Positions 23,157-35,200 are shown, numbered from the stretch's first letter. The stretch: DNA of 64,000 nt from Chaenocephalus aceratus (GCA_023974075.1 CM043796.1:21878927-21942926); one strand, 5' to 3'. Translations and numbers: made by a program. The notes: generated from the letters alone by a model not told the origin.

Positions 23157-25770
23157 CACTCTAAAAACAAATGCCTTGGCTCAACAAAGAAAATCAACGC
23201 AACGTTTTGCATCAATGTTAATTGAGTAAGACAACTTCTAATGAAATTGTCTTAAAGCAACAAAGTTATTTGAGTTAGGGGAGAAGGCTTTTCCTCTACA
23301 ATCAGAGGTGTTTTTAATTACCACTTACTTAATAATTGGTAGCATAAACACAAGTTTTGAAGTTGATTACTCAAAAGTTAAGTTAAGTTGTTCCGACTAG
23401 TTTTTACCGTATGATTTAAAAGGAATTTTAAGTTGTATGTATTTAATTACCATCATTGTGAACACACGTTTTAAAGTTGATTACTCCAAAAATTAAGTTG
23501 TTCCAACCTGTTTTATCGTCTGATTTTAAAAGGAATTTCAAGTTGTATGTACTTAGTTACCATCATTGTGAACACACATTTTTAAGTTGACAACCATTTA
23601 TAAATTAAGTTGCTCCAAATATATTGTGCTCAATCGTTTTTTTTCTTAGCTTTTTCATGTTTTTGCCTTTAAAGAAAGAAATTAATTGATCCACAACAAA
23701 AATATTAGGCAATTCACTTTTTATTTGAACTGCAGTTGTTTATTTCAACACATGATGTTTCAATGAGGAGAGAATTGATTTTAGTTTGAACATTTATTGA
23801 CACATGCCATATGATAAGGTGCATGAACACCTGAAATCACAGCTGACTGCAGGAGAGAGGAGAACCCATTTTATAGTTTGGCTGCAGCACAGTGATTGGC
23901 TGCTGGAGAATGAGGTGAAATGTAAATGTAAGAGAAACGCCTGTGATGAGCTGATTATATGCAGCTGCGGAGTGGATGTATATACACCCAGTCTTCCTGA
24001 AAGAACTTGCGCTGAGCTTCATTTAAATCTTGAGAAAAAAAAATATATATCACAAATTGAAATTGCCCCACAAATAATAAATAAACACATTAGTCATATT
24101 ACCATGGGAAATGGGGACACAGCAAATAAATGCTGCCATCACAACTGAAGTTAGAGGCCTTTGCATATTTAAAACCAGTGCCAAATATGTCAAATCTGTA
24201 AAGTTTGTGTAAAACTACAGTAACACACTTTCAATGGCCACCAATCTGCAGATCACACATATCCATTTTACAAAAGATTGTAACAAAGATGGTTGCACTG
24301 CCGACAGTCGTTATTTCAAACAGTATGAACACATTAACGCAGAATGCTTGCTCATTCATTTGTTTCCCTCGACCACGATGGTTGCCATCGTATGGTCAGA
24401 TCCTGGGGTGGACCGGTCACTGATGAAGGCGATATTCATGTCCTTTTGAAGCACATTAAATAATAGGTTAGCGCATAAGAGATAATGAATTAGGTAATTG
24501 CATACTTTTTAACTGTCACTCTTAGCGAAATCAGAGCCATTATTACCAGCTGCTAAAGCAACGCTGGTATTGTTTTTTTCCCCTATTGAGTCTGCATGTG
24601 TGTGTCGTCATGGGCAATGTGGTCCTGAAGACCACACAGAGTTGCTTTTGAGTACTTTGCCTAGTGTTTAAATGCATGTGGACAGATTTAGTAGATACGT
24701 TTTAGTGTACCTTCTCATCTTTTTGCAGGTTCCATACAATATGTGAACTGGTTAAGAGAAGAGCAGAAGCCACTTTCAAATGTTTACACAATCCTTTCCC
24801 CATGCCATTGCTGTCAACACCTATCCCTGCTGAACGTTGCTAAGATATTATTGATTGGGGTGTGGCCAAAAGTGCACTATGCTTCGAAATGTAACTGACA
24901 GAGAGCAGTGCTTTTGTCCTGTGGTTTTTACACTGGGCCCATGGATTTTATTTTATTTCAAGATTTTTAATTAGGTCGCTAAACTCCTTGAAAAGGTCCT
25001 CTTCCTTTTCTCCGAGGTACACGACAAGGCAGCGGATGGCTATAGTTCTCTGCGTACTTCAATTGTATTGTGCTATTTTTGAAAAAGGAAAAAAAAAAAG
25101 AGAAATGACCTAAATGAATATATTCTGAATGGGTGACTGCCAACAACTTGCATTTCAATGACAACTCTAAATAACGATCCTACCTCAAGAAGCATCCTTG
25201 ATCTGCTTCACCGAGATTTCATTTTAATAAAAAGCGATATCACAATAGTACCAAAGTATTTTTACTCTCACAGTAGCCTCTACTACTTTGTATCCTCTCA
25301 CATAACTATTCACAGTTCAAAGAATGCTAATTTTGGTCAAACAGCAATTTGCCTATACGGTGCAACTACAGGCTATCTACTGTATTTGACAAAAGATGAC
25401 AACTCACCTTAAAATGTCCTTTGTATATTTCTATTTGTCTTAACTGTCGGAACTTGTCCAGGCATTTTAAGTGGGAGTGGACTTCTTGGGGAAATCCTTA
25501 ACTCACGGTGTAGAACAATTAAGTTATCAAGCCATTGCATTACTTAATACAACTTGAATTTTGTTTTTAAACTCAATTAACGCAGAAGAATCAGAGTTCA
25601 AATTACCACAATATTAAGTTGATGTAATTACCAACATTATTACATCAACATAACTTATAAATTAATGTTTGCAACTTAAAATGTTTATCTAAATCAATTA
25701 ACTCACATTTTGCAACCATGCATTTAATTAAATGGAGGTGAAAGGTCGCCTGAATTCGTTTTTTAGAGTG
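23157..25770. mobile_element. Non-autonomous DNA transposon with CACTC ends (possibly CACTA/EnSpm-like)
   Basis: The ends are cactctaaaaacaaa and the inverse of cactctaaaaaacga, about 15 bases each. The subterminal regions on both sides are rich in caactt/aagttg words. CACTA-type elements start CACT and make 2-3 base duplications, but the flanks here (tga and cag) do not match, so the class is uncertain. No transposase is seen across its 2.6 kb. The middle (about 23780-24010) has moderate GC but no motif. Confidence 0.5.
23352..23640. repeat. Tandem repeat of about 110 bases, two and a half copies
   Basis: The unit includes taaaaggaatttyaagttgt, then attaccatcattgtgaacac and a following aagttgattactc. 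Copies start near 23352, 23463 and 23575. It lies in the left subterminal region of the CACTC-ended element. Confidence 0.7.
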
Positions 25771-26635
25771 CAGACTCAGTAGTGCTTGTTTTCAGCCTTC
25801 TCAATCTGTTTTATTTCAATTACTTTTTGTTGTCAATATAGGCTACTTCCATATAAGCAGTGCAGATGCTACTGTCATAGGCCCTTGGGAGAGTCTAATC
25901 ATAATAAGTCCAGGCATTGGGGAATGGGGCCGACATGTCCGAGGAGCGCTCCATCACATTCGTATTATCACTGCAGTTGTAAGCAGCCAGGACAACACGG
26001 ACGGATGTGAGAGCAAAACAACTTGTGGAGCCTCTTTTACCTCAGCCACTTATTTCCAAATAGAAGGAAGATCAATATAGTTAGTGAGATTTACTGCAGC
26101 GAGGAGAAGAAAGATCATTTACACTGAGAGCAGGACAGTGTTTTTTTTTTCTACTTTCTGTCAGTAGCTACTCGGCCGAAAATGCTTCTAAGCCAGAGAA
26201 AGCTATTATCTCCTTTATTTCATCTGATGATGACAATTACTACTGCTGCAGTAGGCCTACAGTATTTTTGGTATTGATATTTTTGCAGCATAGTAGTTTT
26301 TACTAATATAACTTATAATCTAGAAATGTTTCAGGACCCAGATAACTTTCTGTTACCAAAGTCAAACTGAAAGTATTGAAAGACAGGATCAAAAGTTATT
26401 AAATACTAGATTTAACAAAATAAGATTGCTTTTTTTGATATTTTAAAACAAGCTGAAGTCATGTATCAAAAGTCCTGATTTGGGAAATTACTTTTTATTA
26501 GTAGGCATTTATCAATATTTTTCTACATCAACCATTATGAAATTTTTTATTCTGGGGTTTTACAAATGCACCTCACAAATGTATGGGAAACTAGAGGGAA
26601 ATAACAGAAAGTACCTAAACACAAACATACAGACA
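25771..26635. other. Gene-free intergenic DNA
   Basis: No open frame with a motif, no element end and no RNA gene recognised between the two mobile elements. Confidence 0.6.
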
Positions 26636-26852
26636 AACTGAGGTTACCTACTGTAACCCAGCATCTATGAGTAATGGCGCAGCCCTCTAAGGCTATCGCT
26701 ATTGGGTTATCCCTCTGCGCCCCCGTGCAGCACTGAAACACTTGTAGTCCACGCCCACCCGCTAGGTGCCCCACCCGCTAGGTGGGCCCCACCCTCGGGC
26801 CTCCTTCCGGTATAAATAGGAAGGTGGCCCGGCAATCTGCTCCCATACAATA
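26636..26852. repeat. Left terminal repeat of the second DIRS-like element
   Basis: Bases 26682-26852 are the inverse of 31361-31506, with one 14-base duplication on this side (cccgctaggtg occurs twice). The outer 45 bases, starting aactgaggttacc, are specific to this end. A TATA box, tataaata, lies at 26811-26818. Confidence 0.85.
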
Positions 26853-26887
26853 TAACTTTTCTTCAGCTATTCGTAGAGCCAGTGGGG

Positions 26888-26996
26888 CCCAGCGCTTAGA
26901 GGGCTGCGCCATTACTCATAGAAGCTGGGTTACAGTAGGTAACCTCAGTTCTATTTCGTATATGGCTTCGCCCTCTAAGGCTATCGCTATTGGGTT
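26888..26996. repeat. Internal complementary region spanning the predicted circle junction
   Basis: The left half (26888-26945) is the inverse of the element's left end. The right half (about 26948-26996) is the inverse of its right end. They meet at ctcagttctat, where gtt is the inverse of the aac present at both termini. In DIRS elements this region supplies the template that lets the two ends be joined into a single circle. Confidence 0.88.
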
Positions 26997-27237
26997 AAGG
27001 GCGAAGCATGATGTAGTCTGCGCCCCACTGGGTCCGCCCGGCACTAGAAGCACAGACACACCTGCTCAATAACCCCCCTGCCTGTTGTGCCATGCGTAAT
27101 GGCGCATCACCGTCCCTGGAACATAGCAAAACATGCCTATCTTCCCGACGGGGTGAAGGCTGGGAACAATACATACCGGCCGCTGTGAGAAAGTAGAGAC
27201 GAAGGTCCCACCTTATCCTGCGATCATAGAGGGGGAA

Positions 27238-27466
27238 CAGCTGCTCTCTGCGTGTCAGACAGGTAGGAGAGCGCTCAGCTGGATCCCTGACGTCACTCAC
27301 TCTGATCAGGCACTCCGTACGAAGTGTGTCAGAGTAAAAAGGAACATCCCTCTCATACGAGGGAAAAGGGCTGCTCTCCGCGTGCCGAGAGGCAGGAGAG
27401 AGGCGCACAGCTGGTTCCCTGACGTCACTCACTCCGACAGGACACCCAGTACAGGGTGTGTCAGAG
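27238..27466. repeat. Two tandem copies of a 130-base unit inside the second DIRS-like element
   Basis: Each copy contains gctgctctcygcgtg, then agctggwtccctgacgtcac, and ends with agtgtgtcagag or gggtgtgtcagag. Copies lie at about 27238-27333 and 27367-27466. They are diverged by perhaps 15 percent. Confidence 0.8.
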
Positions 27467-27489
27467 AGGATCAAATAAAAATGAATACA

Positions 27490-27900
27490 TCAACAGGGGG
27501 AAGACCAAGATGCAGCAGTGCAAATATCTTCCCCTGACATTCCTCCGTGCAAAGCCGTGGAGGAGGAATTCCTCTGGTGGAGTGCGCATTAATGTTCTCC
27601 GGGGGCTCCACCCCAGAGGAGACATATGCCTGCGACACAGCCTCACACAGCCAGTGTGACAGCCGTTGTGCAGACAGAGGTTACCCGATCGAGCGCTCTC
27701 TATAGTGCACAAACAGGCGCTGAGAACGGCGCCAGGCTGAACTGCCATCTCCTTGGATCCGGAGAGCTGACGGAGCCACCGAGAGAGCAGACAAATCACT
27801 CACCCTTTTCTCTGATAGAGCCAAAAGTAGTACTACTTTGGCTGAACACAGTTTAAGGGGAACCTGATCAGGTTCAAATGGGGCTTTGCTTTAGTGCGCG
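27490..27900 (-). pseudogene. DIRS tyrosine recombinase remnant
   Basis: On the minus strand a frame gives QRLSHWLCEAVSQAYVSSG followed by the catalytic HSTR motif (27573-27587). After a frameshift the next block is GGMSGEDICTAASWSSP, and the nucleophile Tyr region is cut by a stop. The same order of motifs is seen in the better-preserved copy at 624-1372. The first catalytic Arg region is not recognisable. The product would insert the circular DNA; this copy cannot be functional. Confidence 0.75.
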
Positions 27901-27959
27901 TAACACCCAAGCCAAATCCCACTGAGGCGCCAGTGTGCGTGACACAGGTCTGAGTCTCA

Positions 27960-28050
27960 ATACTCCTCGCATACAACGGCTGCTGCGTTCTGCGAGCCCC
28001 TCGGTTAAATTCGCCGGGAATATACATTTCTCTGATGGAGAGCAACGTGT
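27960..28050 (-). pseudogene. End of the DIRS RNase H domain
   Basis: A minus-strand frame contains REMYIPGEFNRGA, like the block that closes the RNase H domain of DIRS polyproteins. RNase H removes RNA from the hybrid after cDNA synthesis. The rest of the domain is not readable because the repeated module at 28192-28405 lies upstream of it. Confidence 0.55.
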
Positions 28051-28191
28051 GTGCGCGCCCAGAACAGCAGCCGCCTGGCTGCGTTCAGAAGCTGCGCAGA
28101 TCGTACTTACTCCCTGGCGATTGAGGTAGGCTTGCTTCCATAGCCATGGCCTGTTGTCTGTGCACTTTTAGGCAAAAGGGCTGCGAGGGAG

Positions 28192-28405
28192 TTTCCACAC
28201 GCTGCATTTTCACTCCGTCTCTCCTCATATGCGGCGCGTACACGCCCAGAGGATGACGAGGTGTGTGTATGCTGTCCACACGAGGCGTTATAACGGTGCT
28301 CGTGGATTTATTATGACCGTGTGTAGGAGGCATATCTGGGACAGAGGAAATGCTGCGAGCTCTGCAGTTTATAAACCAATAGGTTTTAAAACCGCAGGCT
28401 TCTGC
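28192..28405. repeat. Repeated module of the second DIRS-like element, copy A
   Basis: About 215 bases starting tttccacacgctgc. It holds words for the motifs tcatatgcggcgcgtacacg and aggtgtgtgtatgctgtcc, and ends with caggcttctgcagc. It is an outlying copy of the module found four more times at 29399-30610. It sits between RT and RNase H. Confidence 0.8.
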
Positions 28406-28439
28406 AGCAAATGAACCACCTCTGGTGTGTCCCCCTGTT

Positions 28440-29240
28440 GGAAGAGACCCCGGGGGATCATCACGTGACCAGCTGACACCAACGCGAGCAGCTGCGTCAA
28501 GGGAGAGGGCTGTGTGGGTTGTGACATGCCGGAGGAGAGCTGTCAGGTTCTTCCACTCGTCGCCGCGAGAGCCGCGCTCTGCTGGCTGAGTTGAATTCCA
28601 CTCCCAGATAACATTTGTCTGAGAGGGAAGAGGACAGCTCTTCTTCCAATTTCTTATGAAACCCAGGCTTTGACAGATGCGATACGAGATGTACCGTCTG
28701 TAAAGCGACTTCCTCCCTGGAGCGAGCCAGCAAATAGCAGGTCGTCCAGAGGAAACCACACTCTCATCCCTCCTCCGTGTAGTGGCTCCAGCCTTCTCTA
28801 CACAAAAATGGGAGGAGCCAGGAAATATCCGACGGCAGACGATTGTCTGGTCTGATATTCCCTGAAATGAGAAACGCAGGAATTTCTTGTGTTTCGGGAT
28901 GAGGGGTACGTGGAAGTATGCATCCTTCAGGTGGAAGTGAACCAGTCGTCCTGGTGAACACATTCCAGCACCTGTTTGATCGTCAGCATGTGGAATACTG
29001 ACAGATCGAGGATGTCTCATTGCCCCAGTCTTTTTCGGGATTAGAAAAATAACGGGAGTGAAAACCCCTGATTTTCCTCCCTTTGAGGAACCCTGGAGAT
29101 ATCCTCTTTCAACAGGGGTTCCAGCGGCTCGGATTGGAGCGCAAGACATAGCTTCTGGGACGACAGGAGTGTTTCCTGTATCCCATTGAACTGTGGTGGG
29201 GGGGGAGTGGCGAACTGCAGGACGTATCCTCTGCTGATCA
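28440..29240 (-). pseudogene. DIRS reverse transcriptase, degenerate
   Basis: RT copies the element RNA. Reading right to left, a stretch with FTPVIFLIPKKTGAMRHPRS leads to LKDAYFHVPLIPKHKKFLRF, the DIRS version of RT motif A and its surroundings. After a frameshift the catalytic box appears as FPLDDLLFAGS near 28739, and then a SREEVALQTVHLVSHLSKPG thumb-like stretch in another frame. At least two frameshifts and lost segments make it inactive. Its identity rests on these motifs and on the surrounding DIRS termini. Confidence 0.75.
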
Positions 29241-29398
29241 GCCTGCTCATCCATCTGTCCATCAGACCCGCGCGCTGCCACTCTGAGAAAAACTCTGAGA
29301 GCGGGCGCACGTGCTTGAGATGTGTTTTTGGTCGTCATGGTGACGAGCCACGCCAGAGCCCCTGCCGCCGCTGCCCATGAGGCAACCCAAGGCGGGGG

Positions 29399-30610
29399 CC
29401 TCCACACGCTGCGTCTCACTCCGACTCTCATCATGAGGCGCGTACACGCTCAGGGGATGGATGGAGGTGTGTGCAGTGCTGCCCACATGAACCGTTCATG
29501 GGTTTATTAAGGCCGTGTGTACGAGGCGTATCTCGGACAGAGGAATGCTGCGAGCTCGGCAGGTTATTAACAGGGGTTAAAACCGGCAGGCGTCTGCAGC
29601 GAGCCCTGCTGTCTACTTAATCAACAGATTAGTGGCAGCCGGCTTAAGTAGCGAGCTCTGCAGTTTATTAACCGATAGGTTAAAACTAGCAGAATTCTGC
29701 AGCGAGCCCTGACGCTGTGGCGCTGCGGGCGCTGCCGCTGGGGCACTCAGCCTCCCGTGAGGCGAAAGGGCTGTGAGGAAGCCTCCACACGCTGCGTTTC
29801 ACTCCGGCTGTCATCATGAGGCGTGTACACGCTCAGGGGATGAGTGGGCGGTGTGTGCAGTGCTGTCCACATGAGGCGTTTATAACGGCGCTCATGGGTT
29901 ATTATGACCGTGTTGTAGGAGGTATCTCTCGTACAGAGGAATGCCGCGAGCTTCTGCAGGTTATTAACCGATAGGTTAAAACCGGCAGGCTTCTGCAGGG
30001 AGCCCTGCTGTCTACTTAATCAACAGATTAGTGGCAGCCGGCTTAATTAGCGCGCTCTGAATTTAACCGACAGGTTAAAACAGGCTTTAGCAATGAGCCC
30101 TGCTGGCTATTAACCGACAGGTTATAGGCAGCTGGTTTACCCAGGGCGTGAGGCAACCCCAGGTGGGCTGGGACCGAACGGGCTGCGCGGGGCCTCCACA
30201 CGCTGCGTCTCACTCCGACTCTCATCATGAGGCGCGTACACGCTCAGGGGATGGATGGAGGTTGTGTGCAGTGCTGCCCCCCATGAGGCGTTATAACGGC
30301 GCTCATGGGTTTTATTTATGACCGTGGTGTAGGAGGCGTATCTCGGACAGAGAAATCCCGCAAGCTCTGCAGGTTATTAACCGAAATTAAAACCGGCAGG
30401 CTTCTGCAGCGAGCCCTGCTGTCTGCTTAATCAACAGATTAGTGGCAGAACGCGAAAGGGCTGCGAGGAAGCCTCCACACGCTGCGTTTCACTCCGGCTG
30501 TCATCATGAGGCCGTGTACACGCTCAGGGGATGAGTGGAGGTGTGCGCAGTGTTGTCCTCATGGGTTATTATGACCGTGTGTAGGAGGGTATCTCGGACA
30601 GAGGAATGCC
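29399..30610. repeat. Four further copies of the repeated module, tandem-like
   Basis: Copies start at cctccacacgctgcg at 29399, 29782, 30193 and 30472, all in the same orientation as copy A. The spacings are 383, 411 and 279 bases. Each holds tcatcatgaggcgygtacac, a ctcaggggatg phrase, and most hold an aggtta..aaaaccggcagg phrase. A secondary phrase, cttaatcaacagattagtgg, recurs near 29615, 30013 and 30424. The array sits between gag and RT of the element. Confidence 0.88.
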
Positions 30611-30619
30611 GCGAGCCAG

Positions 30620-31365
30620 CTGTACATGCTGGTGAATGTCGTCCCTGTTTCCGCGGCCGTCTTCATGGACTCCACCATGGCGTGGAACTGGGGTCCGAGC
30701 AGCCCGTCCGGGCTGATTGGAGCGTCCAGTAGCACTTTTTCTGGCCGGTCCTCCGTAACAGACGCCTATTTCAGCCCGAGGTGGTGCTGGATCTGTGTCA
30801 CCACGCGGAAATCCTCGCCTGGGAGACAGCGACGGACGCGCACAGACGCCGTGCTGCCGCCTTGCTGATTTCCTCTGCCTTGGTGGTGGACCGCTTTAAA
30901 ACCAGTGGTCCCCCACCGAGTTGGAGAGCCGCGATGTTAATACGCCGCCGCGCTGTGGTGACGGAGAGGGGAAAGCATTTTTCGGGCGCGCCAAGCTGGC
31001 ACCCTGCTTCCGACTCTGACTCCCCCGTCCGGGGGAGAGGAGGGAGGGGAGAACCGAACGGTGAACCGTGGAGGGAGGCGGGGAAGGAATTGTTTTTCTT
31101 CGGACTCCTGCCCGGCAACTCGGCCCCAGGGACACGAGGCCCCGTCCGTGGGCTCGTAAGCCTGGACGGGCCAATCGTCCTCCTTGGCCACAGTAGCAAG
31201 AGCGTCCGCTCTCCGCTTCCTGTCGCCCGAGGGGAGACGAGCGCTAGTGTGTGCCTGCTACCTGCTGGTTTAGAGCCGCGTACGCGTGCTCTGAACCCCA
31301 GGCACGATCGCATACTGTTTTTCTGTGCTTCAGTAACTGCTGGTTGCTGAAGAAAAGAGGGAGCA
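30620..31365 (-). pseudogene. DIRS gag remnant, GC-rich
   Basis: The position, downstream of the right terminal repeat and its TATA box on the minus strand, is that of gag. The open frames are rich in Ser, Pro and Arg and show weak resemblance to DIRS gag, but I could not find the intact zinc-binding block, and several frames overlap. The assignment relies mainly on place and orientation. Confidence 0.45.
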
Positions 31366-31526
31366 GATTGCCGGGCCACCTTCCTATTTATACCGGAAGG
31401 AGGCCCGAGGGTGGGGCCCACCTAGCGGGTGGGCGTGGACTACAAGTGTTTCAGTGCTGCGCGGGGGCGCAGAGGGATAACCCAATAGCGATAGCCTTAG
31501 AGGGCGAAGCCATATCGAAATAGAAC
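31361..31526. repeat. Right terminal repeat of the second DIRS-like element, with TATA box
   Basis: Inverse of 26682-26852, then a specific outer end finishing cgaaatagaac. On the minus strand, tataaata (31385-31392) lies just upstream of the gag region and would be the element's promoter. Confidence 0.85.
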
Positions 31527-31537
31527 ACCATTTGGAC

Positions 31538-31604
31538 TTCTGTTGCTAGCTTCTGTTTTTTAGCTTCTGTTACTAGCTTCTGTTGCTAGCTCCTGTTGCT
31601 AGCG
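31538..31604. repeat. 13-bp minisatellite
   Basis: Five copies of ttctgttgctagc with small changes, starting about 12 bases outside the right end of the second DIRS-like element. Confidence 0.85.
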
Positions 31605-32106
31605 TCAATATTAAGCCAGGGGTTGCCAACTTTGGGTACCTGGCTGGAGTGAGATTTTGGTATCATGGGTTTGATTACACATATGCGCACGAAATGACTG
31701 CTATCGTGTCAGTAGCGGGACTTTAGCATATATATAGGATATATATATATATACAATATATACAAATACACAATATTGGACATAGACTATAAAGGGCAAC
31801 ACCGTTTCATTCACTAATGAAAGTCAAACACATGTTTGTTTCCACTGTTTTATTGTGTGCCTGTCCGCGATAAGCAATTAATTGACTTATCGTACGATAA
31901 ATAAAAATGAACTCGATAAAATTGCCATTTACATGAAGATGTGACTAGCAGTTTGAAAGGATGTACTTGCATTATTATTATATTTTATCATTATGTCAGT
32001 GGTCTAAAATGGTCATACAACGGTGCCGACAATATTATCGTTTATTGCAATAATTTCCTGGAAAATGTATCCAACAAAATTAATTATCGTGAGAGGCCTA
32101 TACATT

Positions 32107-32176
<70 letters not shown>

Positions 32177-32184
32177 CACACACA

Positions 32185-32215
<31 letters not shown>

Positions 32216-32234
32216 CAACACACACACACACACA
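32107..32234. repeat. Interrupted (CA)n microsatellite
   Basis: About 128 bases of CA repeats with four breaks (aacac or ccac). Confidence 0.97.
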
Positions 32235-35200
32235 ATTTACAGACTTACTCCAAAACGCAAATATATTAATTAACACACTCACTCTCATACTTTGGGACTC
32301 TATTTTGGCCTAGTAGAACAATAAGCAGCAGACTTTTACTTGTTATCATTTCTACTGGATCTTAGATCTGCGCATGCGCAATACGGGCGGCAGTGGCGGC
32401 ACGAGTATTTTTGTTGGTAATCTATGGTAGGGCCCGGCTAAACCCATACAGTGGTGGGGCTCAAAATCAGTATTTGCAATGTAATTACATACACGCTCCC
32501 CTTGACAGTGAAACGTCACGCGTGAGTTTAGATTATTTCCCTGTCTTCAATCCAAATTGAACTGTATGAAATAAAAGGGCGACCTACTGTAGAGCCAATC
32601 CTGCAATTCCCCCACAGGTGAAAGAGTTGACATGCTGAAAAACCCAACCCCTGCAGGGGGTCTGGGGGGATTTCCCCCCAGGAGATTTTTTGAACTACTA
32701 ACATAAAATACACATTCTGGTACTCTCTTGAGAAGAAAAATAAATACATCTATTACTACACGACATATTTAAAAAATGAATGTCATTTTAGTTTTTTGTT
32801 ACTTTGTTCTGAAAGCTGAACTTGCTGCTCCTCACAGAGAGAAGAGGGAAGAGGCTGTGTGATTACTTTACAATTGTGGATAAGGGTGGATAGCCCCATT
32901 GTTCTGTGTGTCAAAATTGAAAGACAGCCCACACACCTATCAATCATCAAACCGTGGGGGTCTTATTTCATTACGTGTTGATTTCTATCAATCTTTGAGA
33001 ACTTGGCATCCTTGATTATTAAACTAGTTTATCGCTAATTACAGCTAGCTTTTTGTCAAAATATAGCCTATAGTTTAAGGATTAGCAACAAGCTAAACTG
33101 TTACAGTGAACATATTGAAATATATTGAATTGGTTGACAAACATTCATTAATCTTGTTCTCATTGCTACCAAAAGAGTAAACATGAAAGTTAACCAAACC
33201 GAAAGTAACGTATAAAGTAAAATCAAACAGCTCTTGATAGTAATAATTATAGCGTACATCTTTTATCTACTGCATTTAAAAACATTTAAGATACTACTAG
33301 TGTCACAGGTCAAGTACCTCAATCTCACCAAAAGAATAAGTCTACTTTTTTTGCAAATTGTAATAATTGTGTAATGCCATATTTTGCCATACCATGGCTT
33401 TTTCCACAACAGTTGTGTCATGAACATCATGTCCTCTCTTATATTTGTTTTACATGTATCTTATGTGTTCCATTCAGCATCATCCTGACCCTTGGGCTAA
33501 TACAACAGTGCTTTTAAATGCATGGTTGAATATGTACTAATCTCCGGAAGTCAAATTAGTCTCTGCTCTCAGTGTGTCTAAGTGCATTTACACCTTTTGG
33601 TTAAGTGCCTTGTGGTTAAATAAAGTAAACCAAGGTGCATAAATGGGGCCACAAAGTGAGCCATAACACTCTTTGACTAATGGTTTGACACAGAGATAGT
33701 CCTTGATGCATTCAGCATTATGTTCTTTAAAAAGAAGTTTGCTACAGCTTTTAAAATGTTAATGTTCTATTCGATGAACAAAACATAGTCACGCGCACAT
33801 CCAAAAGCAGCATTGGAAATATAAACAAGGTGTGCACACTGTGGCTCCTTTTAATACAATTTATTTGTACACAATTGTTGGGAACTAATGCTCTTAAGAA
33901 AAGAAAAGCATTAGCTCAAAAGTGTGGATATGCTACTGAAGTAAAACAATTGGTTATTTTAAACAAGGAAGCTCCAATGCTATAGGGGTGTTAGAAGAAA
34001 ATGTTGTGGGTGGGCACCGGAAGAATCGATTCCCCATTCCCACTGACAGATGGCCTTTGGCTTTGTTGTGAAATCCTATCACTGAGAAGGGGGGGGGGGG
34101 GGGGAAAGAAATTTGACTCCCACTGAAAATGTTGCTCAACTGCTTTATTGGAGGCTTGCTATGGTGCAAATCACATCGGAAACAATGTAGTCACTCACTT
34201 GCATGTTAGAGATCAGAGAGCTAACTATGTCATGGTATTCACTAATGGTACCAAACAAGCTTAGAATACAACGTTCCAATGAAATCCAAAGCGAGTCCAT
34301 CTCTTAATTTTCATTTCTAGCATATATCTTGAGACAATTTAAAATTGTTCTACATATATTTTCTTGCACAGGGAACATTCTACTCAAATTCCACCAAAAG
34401 TATTAATGCACAACAAACTTTTGTGAACTTTTTATGCGCTGTATTTTTTCACCTTTTTTACAAGCTGCTCCAGATTATGGGTTTAATATTTTATGGCTCT
34501 ACCCCGAACGAAAATACCTAAAGACATTTCTGTGCTAAAAAAAAAAAAGTGACGTCAGCAGCAAGTGCATCTATTTAGCAGTGGGTTTGCCACCTGAATG
34601 TCAAAAGTTAGAGGCACTGAGCAATGAAGAAATACTAAAATAGGTCATTGCCTGAAGTTGTAACAATTTTATTTCATTTCGTGAGACAAGCCGTCACTTT
34701 TTTCAGGGAACTGATGACTTTTTTCTTAACCTAATTTTCAATCTGTACTCCAATTGATGACTCCAAAAACAAAAAACATACAGCAGCTTTATTTGTTTTC
34801 TTATCCACATCTCTCAAGCCTTGTTCATATAAGAAAAACTAAAAACTAGATAAAAGGAAGAGAAGTCTATCGGTCTAAAACCTTTGGCGGGTACTGAGAG
34901 TTTTATTCAAGTAGCTGTCGATGTCACTTGCCACCACAATCCATTTACAGCGATGCTCGTAGCTGGTGGGCACAGAAGATGACAGATTACACGGAGTAGC
35001 AATAAAGCAGCTTCAATAAAGCATCAAATGAAACATTCAGGAGGAGCATTTATGAACTCAGATGAAGCAAGATATCACAAAATCAAATGCTACAGGTGGA
35101 AGGATAGACCTGTCTGTGCCTGCTGGCATCTTAAACCTGCGGAATAGTTTCAACCATGGACACATTTGTCTATGAAACACACCATTATGAAAGGCTCTTT

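Larger units (their letters stand above)
26636..31526 (-). mobile_element. Complete-ended DIRS-like retroelement (degenerate genes)
   Basis: A 4.9-kb element read right to left: terminal repeat, degraded gag (30620-31365), repeated modules, RT (28440-29240), RNase H end (near 28000), recombinase (27490-27900), internal complementary region (26888-26996), terminal repeat. The left end starts aac (26636) and the right end finishes aac (31524-31526). The junction region joins precisely these two ends with that aac shared. This is the signature of DIRS elements, which insert circles with a tyrosine recombinase and leave no target duplication. All genes are broken, so it is not autonomous. It shares orientation with, but is a different family from, the first element. 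Confidence 0.85.

Noticed and set aside
30600..31370. CpG-rich stretch as a host promoter island
   Set aside because: It lies wholly inside the DIRS-like element next to its own terminal promoter, with no host exon nearby.
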